DNA from: Daphnia pulex
Lineage: Eukaryota > Arthropoda > Branchiopoda > Diplostraca > Daphniidae
Direction of reading: 5' to 3'
NCBI RefSeq assembly: GCF_021134715.1
Contig: NC_060028.1
Coordinates: forward strand, 1,944,501-2,008,500
Length of the DNA stretch: 64,000 bases
Positions 63,461 through 64,000 of this stretch are shown in pieces; positions within the stretch are counted from its first letter, which is position 1; each line of letters begins with the position of its first letter. Below the pieces are notes generated by a model, which saw only the letters and a program-made list of their open reading frames with translations, was not told the DNA's origin and ran no database searches. The translations under genes were made by a program, and so were the position numbers.

Positions 63461-64000
63461 AAGACTGATCTCAATCGCAACTCATTTAGAAAGGTTCTTT
63501 GTGTAAGGCTAATGTATTCGAGTAATAAACATATTGTATTTTTTGTATAGTGTATTTATCTACCAGTAGCTACCAGTCTTTGAATACGTGTATAATTATT
63601 GTCAGACAAGTAAGTTATTAGAAATACCAAGTCGAACGTGATGGGGTCAATCAAGAACGGCAAACATTATCCATGTGATAATTAATAACATGTAAAAGCC
63701 AAAAAATTAAAAAAAATAGCATGACGTCATAATGCATAGTTAAACCTCTTAGTTAGCACTTTACTATAGCTAACAATCAATATTCAGATGGCGGTATCTA
63801 ACAAGTGGATATTTAAATTTACTATGTTGAATGATTATTATAATCATATTTTAAAAATATGGTTTTTAATAATTGTATATCTAACGCCAAATAATCTTAA
63901 TCCGTCAGCTACTTTACGAGAGAAACAGCAAGGCGGTTCTTCTTATAATGGATCACCAAGAAAACCAGCAGACTTGTCACCTTTTTTATTGGGGCTGATT
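63461..64000. other. 3' flank, no gene recognised
   Basis: AT-rich sequence after protease 4. An AATAAA lies near 63522, about 60 bp after the stop, and is its likely polyadenylation signal. Nothing else is supported up to the window end. Confidence 0.45.

Overview
The window reads as eukaryotic, arthropod nuclear DNA, most likely from a water flea (Daphnia) or a close branchiopod relative. Genes are compact, with many short GT-AG introns (often 55-100 bp). Orthologues of conserved animal genes are present (SCYL3, a Prrx-type homeobox gene, NPRL2, NALCN, RCE1, SRP19, RidA). A cluster of trypsin-like proteases and recently expanded lineage-specific genes fit a crustacean. No prokaryotic operons and no virus-like or LTR elements were recognised. 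The species assignment is an inference from gene content, not from a database match.

Layout. 1-2 kb: 3' half of a SCYL3 pseudokinase gene (+). 2.5-6.8 kb: a paired-related homeobox gene (-) with long homopolymer tracts, followed by about 6 kb without recognisable genes. 13-14.8 kb: NPRL2 (-). 15-24.7 kb: a repeat-rich block holding an isolated copy of a NALCN exon, a 1.27-kb terminal-inverted-repeat element with a tRNA-like piece and an internal tandem array, and a decayed, repeatedly duplicated multi-exon gene family (-). 25.4-32.9 kb: a complete 31-coding-exon sodium leak channel gene NALCN (+) with an E/E/K/E pore. 33.6-34.8 kb: RCE1 CAAX protease (-). 35.9-37.2 kb: an unrecognised gene (+) predicted to encode a secreted, all-helical, cytokine-sized protein. 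37.9 kb: a small Tc1/mariner-type MITE.

39.3-49.7 kb: an array of three intact two-exon P-loop GTPase genes (-). Each joins an AIG1/GIMAP-like G domain to a C-terminal cysteine/histidine region and a coiled coil. Two carry an extra N-terminal helical domain; the third lacks it. A decayed fourth copy lies between them, as does a RING/TRIM-like gene on the other strand. A small secreted coiled-coil gene (51.0 kb) has a decayed copy beside the GTPase relic, so the two gene types probably duplicated together. This looks like a fast-evolving, possibly immune, gene neighbourhood.

51.9-53.3 kb: SRP19 (+) and RidA (-), tail to tail. 54-63.5 kb: four secreted trypsin-like serine protease genes (two -, then two +), each with a complete catalytic triad and Asp at the specificity position, and each with a TATA box. 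One has lost an intron the other three keep.

In every multi-exon gene where I could place all exons, the summed coding length is a multiple of three and close to the family length. This supports the exon models, but they were made by eye.
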